Assembly: GCF_019059575.1 (NCBI RefSeq)
Contig: NW_024881596.1
Span: 415,001-479,000 of the forward strand
Direction of reading: 5' to 3'
From: Amphibalanus amphitrite
Taxonomy: Eukaryota; Arthropoda; Thecostraca; Balanomorpha; Balanidae
Length of the DNA: 64,000 nt
A model generated the notes under the pieces. That model ran no database searches, was not told the DNA's origin, and worked only from the letters and a program-made list of their open reading frames with translations. The translations under genes were made by a program, and so were the position numbers. Positions 33,801 through 64,000 of the stretch are shown in pieces (the first letter of the stretch is position 1; each line of letters begins with the position of its first letter).

Positions 33801-36800
33801 TAAGGTTACGGTATGTATAATTTACGCTTGCCATCCTATTCCTAATGAATGTGTCTCAGAAAATATGCATCATATAAATCAGGAAGTAAAATTATTCGCC
33901 TATGTCCGGAGCATACCTATATCGTGCTGTTTGCCCTAACGCTCCTAGAGTGGGGTATTAAGATACTCTAATGTGAATATTCCGTGTTCAGGCAAGTCCC
34001 GGCAGCCAAACTAGGCGTTGTCTTGTGCAGGAGAAAGTGGCGAATTCGATAGGATATGTTTTTGGAGTGGAAAAGTGTGGAAAACATTGTTGATTTCCTA
34101 TGTACATTTATTTAGAATACCATTCCTTCAATATGGTGTCTGTTGTTTTTGTAAATGGCATTTTTGTGACCTTAGTAAGGTTGGGCATGCTTTCTGTTTG
34201 CCATTCCATTCCTAATAAAGGTGCCTTTCAGACGATATACAACTTTAAGACCTCGCAAGAATAAAACCAACAGGACAGGACAATGACATTGAGCTATACT
34301 TTCGGGCCTTACTGAGCCCATTGAGTAATCACGCATGAGTGTGAACTTTTGGCGCATTTTCCTAGTCTTGCTGTGGACATACAGATAAAACAATGCCATG
34401 CTATATGAAACATTCAGACATCTCTTAGCCCCACTGACACAAAAAAAAACAAAAATCCAAAAAAGATTTCTGGAATTAAGACGCGCTAGATCGGAAAAAT
34501 CCCCACTGTGCCTTGTGGTCAAAAATAAGTTGACCATTCAACCATCAGCGATTTATGATGTAAGGAATGGGCAAATTTTAGATATGAGCGATATAACTGC
34601 ATTTTGGTTAGTCTCAGCAGCTTCAACCGTGTGCCGCCCTACTACCGTCTATGTTATGAGGCAGCCGAATTCCGAGAGGAGCAAAAAGTAGCAAAAGTTG
34701 CAATGTAATTCTAACCTAGAATTGTTCAAAGAATCGAATGGTGTCAAATTTGTAGTGTCAACTTTTGTCGAAAGTTGTTGATTTTCTATGTTTTTCAAAA
34801 CCGTACTGATAACTAAAACACCGTTTACAATATATCTTTTATTTGGCGTTTAGAACCCCGAAATTTGACAAATATATTATTGTAATGCATCCACATACTC
34901 CACAATGATGTGGCCATTAGACCATATGCCACTTGTCATGCTGGATATCATTGCTTTCCAGTTATAAGCCACAGAATCGCGTGCTTGTTTTCAGCATCCA
35001 TTTCTACCCGGTGTGAAAAGTAAGCGATGCCTGACTTTGAGCTCATTTTTTCTACTCAACATCATTCTTAAGGGTAAAATGAGACATGTAACGTAAAAAT
35101 TCAGACAATTTTACGCAAGATGAGCCCAAAAGAATGATTTAAGAGAGAAGTCGGTTCTGGGACTTAAGACAGGCTAGATCGGGAATATCCCTACGGTGCA
35201 TTGTAACGGTATGCTTAGATTTTGTAACACTGAATACCTACCTACATACCCTTTCACCATGTTCCAGCAAATACCGAGAGATCAACTTTCAGACGCATTT
35301 TCACATCTTTCATCAGCTCACATGTCACATATCCATTCCGTCTTTCGTCAGCTCTATGAATTCAGTGCCGGGGAGATCCGTACCATGCCAAACCGTGCTT
35401 ACGCCGCAGCACCGGACCCCTCACGGTGCCGGCCACCCGGCCCGGGCGGCTCCTGGAAGCCGTGTTCGTGACGCGTGCTGCCCCGCGGCTGTCGTGCCGT
35501 GCAGCTGACACCTGACCGCGGCCGTGCCCTGGGGGCATGTCCAGCTCGGTGAGCCGGCCGTCTTCCCCGCCCCGCCCCGCTCGGCCGCCGCGGCCGCCGC
35601 GGCCAGCCAGCCCGGTTATGACGGTTTTATGCGATCTGTTTATAGTGGGCTCGGCATTGAGTGGGCCGTTGGAACGCGGGAGGCGATATCTGAATAGCTT
35701 TTCTTCGGATCTGTTCTCCACGGCTGTGAATTGCCCGGCGGCGATCCTGTGGGGAATTTGTTCGGCTGCCGGCGAACGCGACGGTTGGGCGTTGGACGGA
35801 CGCTGCACCGGCCCTGAGGCCACGGGCACTGCTGGGGTGGGTACTATGAGACGGGCTTGACTGAAGTAGACATTGAGCTGAACCCGCTGGGCCCTCTACA
35901 TACATTTTAATTTAACGGTACATCTGAATGCTGTGGTTTTGTCAATAAATAATGTCAACCGTTAATAGTTATCATCTGCGCGGCGATTATAGTTGTCTAT
36001 CTTTTTTTACAGTACCTACATTTCCAGGCGTGTTACATTATTAAAACAAACAACCGAAGCATTTGAAGAAAAGTCGCATAAGGTATTCACTTAACTAAAT
36101 AATTACTAATTAAAAGTCACATGTGATGAGACACTGAAAAGGGTAAAATCAATTTCATAATCGGGAGAAGGCGCAACTGACCAATCAAATAGTGTTCAGT
36201 TGTATGTAAATTAAATGATCGATTAGTGCACTAAATTTCTTTATTTTTGCCAGAATGATGATACAAATATTATTTATCATAGACCTCTGTATTTATACAT
36301 ACATTTTTTAATGCTATATGATATTTTTTATGTTTTGTCTTGTAAACAATGTAACATCATTAACTTGTACCTTGTTTGGCAAAAAAAGTATGGGACCGAC
36401 AGCAGCGAATCATAGCACAGCGACTTCGACATCAAATAGCACAAGAACGTCTATCCCGAAACCACGTGCAGCATATGTCAAAATAAAAATAAAATCGGAG
36501 CAAGAGGGTCAAAGGCAAGGTCAAAGGCCTGCCGCCCTCTTGCTGCCGCCTGCTCTGTTCGTTCGCGTGGGGGAGGGCCTTGTGCGTAGCTTTTTATAAT
36601 ATGTTCACCTCTCAATATCCGTGCATCCTTAAAGTCAAATTACATATCATAGACGTATATCATTGATAAATGTAAACCAATAGGGACATCATGGGTCCGT
36701 CTTGCTTTGTTGACCCGTGAAACGGCGATTTTTATTTACAAAATTGAATTTATAATGAACATTAGCTCAGGCTTCAAGTGGCTCCTAACTAAACTTACAG

Positions 36801-37107
36801 CCGTATAATGGTTTCAAGAGGTTGAATCATTACAAGCAGCTAAGCATAGAATATTGATAAGTCCAAAGTGGAAACTGATTCTGCGCTGACGTTCACTGCT
36901 TTTATTTTCGTTCGAACGGGTCTGCTTTTCTTTTATTTCTCACAATTTTTCACATGAAGGTAAATGTTTTGAGCATTCCTTTCTTGGATGTGGATATCTG
37001 CGCACCATGACGTGTTTTATCGTATTTAAAACGCATTTAAAGGTATTGATAATTGCTAACTATGAAGAAATTTGGTGATCTACATAAGACAAGACACGCA
37101 GACCAAC
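33801..37107. other. Intergenic, AT-rich with small diverged duplications
   Basis: No gene recognised. A segment near 33826 (TTGCCATCCTATTCCTAATG) recurs diverged near 34196. Another near 34470 (AAGACGCGCTAGATCGG) recurs near 35160. A GC-rich patch (35.4-35.85 kb) opens frames on both strands by composition. 36600-37107 should include the promoter of the plus-strand transporter, but I see no clear TATA box. Confidence 0.4.
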
Positions 37108-52864
<15,757 letters not shown>

Positions 52865-53108
52865 CGCAGCTAAAGAGCCGTGCCGGGTGGTGACCGTCTA
52901 AATAACACAGCGGCTTTTGTAGACCACTGTGCCCACGAGAATGGATTTATTGTGTCGTGTCATAAAGCGAATGCCCTTGAAGACACGGGCTTATTTTGCT
53001 GGTAAGCGTTCTGGGGATTTCCTGGAGTTGAGCTTCGTAACATCACATACAATGAGAGCTATCCTATTTTCAATGGTGCGATATACCTACCCTACCCATG
53101 CCCATGAG

Positions 53109-53228
53109 ATTAAATGACTGGTTGTAAAATGTCACAAATATCTAACTGGAACTTGGAAGATAAGACAATTGCTCAATTGATCAGCGAGCTGAACGCATCG
53201 ATTTCACCAATGGGTAGATGCAAATAAA
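53109..53228 (+). promoter_or_regulatory. Candidate polyadenylation signals of the transporter
   Basis: ATTAAA at 53109-53114 and AATAAA at 53223-53228 lie 245 and 360 nt after the stop at 52864. They are the first such hexamers noticed downstream. Confidence 0.4.
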
Positions 53229-54183
53229 CGTTTACGTAAGTGATGCGGTCTTTTTCTTAAAGAATACACAATACACAATATACTCAACCCTCCTGCTAAG
53301 AACTCGCAACGGCGCCTGTGAGGACCCAACACCAGCGCATCTGACGGCCTTTCAAGTTTCACCGGCACCCATGAGCGCACCACACACCGGTGACTCTGAG
53401 GAGCTCGCTCGCTTCGCTCGCTTGTAAAATACCATGCACATTAGGCACACTCCTTGGACATAAATTATATTCTTACTTGCCAATTTTCCACAATTTTTTC
53501 TCAGGACAAAGAACGTTTCAAAGAGGTCCGTCTGCCAGTCGGACCGAACCCACTGTTCCCCCCCCCCCCCACTCCCATCGAAAGGTCCTGGATACGTCCC
53601 TGCCTGGGCTGACACCGGGCCCCCGGGTGACTCGCGGGCCCGGGGTCAGGTGATCAGCAGGTGACCCCCTCTTGGGCGAAATCCTGGGTACGTGTCTGAC
53701 GTACATCGTAAATAGTCCTCTTGATTTGATTCATCGGTTAAACATTGAATATAGGTTATAGGTAAGCTGGTTCTCTGGTCTGTGATCTCGCGTCGTATCA
53801 GATATAATGACATTCCATGTCGATGTGCCTAAATGAATATGCGAATATGCGTGAAAAAGGAGTGCTGCTCCCGCTCCTACACATCCGGGCCAAACAGTGA
53901 CCGGCCTCTGCTTCTAGCCACCCGGGGCCGGTCTGCCGGCCGGCAGTCAGTCACTGCCCGGGGCTGATTTCTGAGGGACTTGCAAAAGTGCTTATTAATA
54001 ATTTAATTAAATGTTTTACGTAATAACTAAGATGATTAGGCACATGTACCGGCTCTGAGTCGCATTTAAATAAAACATGCTAGCGTAAAATACCTATAAG
54101 TGTTTTGAAAATCAAGCTGATACCGAAATAATTGTGTTATGCATGACAAAAGCTCATTGCTCCAAACCAACCGAAATGTAACC

Positions 54184-55385
54184 CCATAGGCCGTTTTTTT
54201 GGGGAGGGGGGGGGGGCATAGGCGTCGCCAGAGGTTTTCGGTTGGGGGCAAAATCAACTTTTGTGTTAAAACTTGCCCTTCCCCAGTCTTTACTCACTCG
54301 TTTTACATATTCGACGCGCAATGGTGCGAGGAACCCGATGGTGACAAAGGTTTCCTTCTACCTATGACATGTAATTTTTTCACAGAAAAATTCGAAATTT
54401 TGAAATTTCATGACAAAAACGACTGGTAGAATTAAAGTATATAGAGGCTGCGATCGCCGACGCACTGCAAAAGGCCCCTGTGCAGACGCTCGACGCTCAT
54501 GATCATTACCCAGAAAAAGGTGAAAAACGCTCCAATCAATCGGATCACCCTGCTAAAACCTCCATTCACGCATGCATGCAGAGGTTTTACGTGAAATGCA
54601 TAGGACTTAGGTATCCCAGCCGCCGATCGTAGCTAAGTTGGGCATTCGGCGGAGAGTGAATGTCGGAAGTGTGAATCGGAAGTAATTCATCTTTGCTCCA
54701 GTGAGAAGAAGTGTTTTGTTCTCTCGAGTGTGAACAAAAGTTTCTCGTTTTTCGTGTGAAGGGAAGCGCTGCAAACGCGAACAAAAACTGTTAAACGGAA
54801 CCAAAAGTTACGCACGGCATAGCGGCAATGGATCCCTTAGGTTTGGGACTTCCAGGCCATTTCAGGCCACTCAGGGTCAGTGCTGACTCTCAGAAGCATA
54901 CTTACTGGCTAGTGGCTACTGCTTAGGATCCTGGAGATCGGCGTGGGTCACCTCAAATATTTACGTGTACGTGGTGCTTTAGGGCTTTCCCAGCCCAAGG
55001 TGGGGCCCTCAGAAGCTGCAGTGTGGGCGGCGGGCGCTAAGAGACTACCAGGGTGAGCCTGGAGCCCTCGGATAACAGTGTGAGCCCTCGGGGTCTGTGT
55101 CGAATCCCTAAGGAGTAAGGACCCTACGTAGGGATATAATAAACATGTGTTGCGGACCTCAGAGGGACACGTTATAGAGATCAACCTAGGATACCCCCAA
55201 ATATAGTTTTCTCACTGGTTTTAGGCCACTTATTTTTCATCCCTTGGCTTAAAAAAAAAACATTTGCAAAAAAGTACGGTATTCCGTCTCAAAGTTGTGG
55301 GGGCACCGCCCCCACGGCCCTAGAGTTGGGGGGGGGGGGGCAAGCTGCCCCCACTGCCCCCCGGCTCCCGCACCTATGGTTCTAT
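54184..55385. repeat. Possible decayed element with CCATAGG...CCTATGG ends
   Basis: Near 54184 the sequence reads CCCCATAGGCC, followed by G-run sequence and GGCATAGGCGTCGCC. Near 55370 it reads GGCTCCCGCACCTATGG after long G/C runs. The inverted 7-mer ends and G/C tracts suggest one old element, but no target duplication or family is recognised. Confidence 0.25.
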
Positions 55386-55836
55386 GTCATGTCCCCAATC
55401 CATGTCCCACGGGTCCCCGGCTCACTGCCGGTCAATCGGCCAGCCAGTAAAATAAAACGTGGTGGGTGGTTACCTTGCAGCTTTGCTATTTCCTGTCAAT
55501 TTCCCATTTTCATGCATTTCAACTAGCAGATACATTATTAAATATATTGTGATTATTCAAAAACGTCCAGAAAAGACAGTTTTCTGGCTAATTAAGCTCT
55601 AAGGTACCAGCAACTTTTCATATATTTAATACGATATCCAACAGTTCTAATTAGTAGCAGCTTGCTTTTAGCAACAGCTGCCGGGCGCCAAAAATAGCGA
55701 GCCACATATGCCTAAATTCGCTGCTTTTGTTTTTACAGCATCGCGCCCTGTGTGGTTGCCGGTGGAAGAGCGTAGATAGCTGGTTTCGGAAGATTTAATT
55801 TAGGAAAGTACCTTGCTAAAAGAAGCAGTTGGCAAA

Positions 55837-64000
<8,164 letters not shown>

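Larger units (their letters stand above)
52865..55836. other. Intergenic between transporter and ISWI
   Basis: Contains the transporter 3' end and its polyadenylation candidates. C and G homopolymer tracts lie near 53557, 54200 and 55328, with a possible decayed repeat at 54184-55385. No gene recognised. ISWI's 5' UTR and promoter should lie in about 55.4-55.84 kb; no TATA box is evident, as expected for a housekeeping chromatin gene. Confidence 0.45.

Noticed and set aside
35362-35905. Frames of 90-155 codons on both strands
   Set aside because: GC-rich composition with Arg/Pro/Gly bias only; no domain, signal or splice structure.

Overview
This is nuclear DNA from an animal, most likely an arthropod and plausibly a crustacean. 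It has GT-AG introns, GC-rich exons in AT-richer introns, an intact LINE, many short DNA transposons and long microsatellites. The ISWI gene has the compact N-terminus seen in arthropods. A tektin-3-type gene implies cilia or a flagellated sperm, which would suit a barnacle-like crustacean. The exact taxon is inference.

Layout. (1) 2.7-15.6 kb, minus strand: a nine-exon AAAP-family (SLC32/36/38-type) amino-acid transporter paralogue, 618 codons when spliced, with an unusual Ser/Pro/Ala-rich N-terminal domain. (2) 17.3-26.4 kb, minus strand: a three-exon gene I do not recognise, for a small secreted protein of 139 residues. It has a TATA box and two perfect GTCACGTGAC palindromes upstream. (3) 26.6-37.1 kb: an intergenic block built largely of transposon debris. 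(4) 37.1-52.9 kb, plus strand: a second, more conventional AAAP transporter (481 aa, eight exons). It shares intron positions and phases with the first, so the two are divergent paralogues. Its 12-kb intron 5 holds a LINE with an intact ORF and several MITEs. (5) 55.8 kb to the window end, plus strand: the 5' part of ISWI/SMARCA5 (seven exons seen, running off the window). (6) 60.8-62.3 kb, minus strand: an intronless tektin-3-like gene nested in an ISWI intron.

Mobile DNA. At least eight insertions or fragments belong to a superfamily of non-autonomous TTAA elements whose termini begin CCC(G/T)CGC, as in piggyBac-like transposons. Where ends are preserved, each carries a sub-terminal hairpin with a G-run/C-run stem. 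The stem sequence differs between families while the pairing is kept. The interiors are packed with AGGTCA/TGACCT, the half-site of nuclear hormone receptors. Other elements are a TA-flanked MITE with iterated GGGGCAAAG motifs, a 1.8-kb foldback element with a TTAA MITE in its loop, and a 1.5-kb element inside ISWI intron 1 that carries arrays of GTTCCCA...TGGGAAC palindromes. I recognise no LTR retroelement, tRNA, rRNA or CRISPR array.

The genes do not form a functional pathway. The two transporters share descent, tektin and ISWI are linked only by nesting, and the secreted-protein gene sits between the transporters. All exon structures come from reading splice sites, phases and paralogue alignment by eye, with no transcript evidence.
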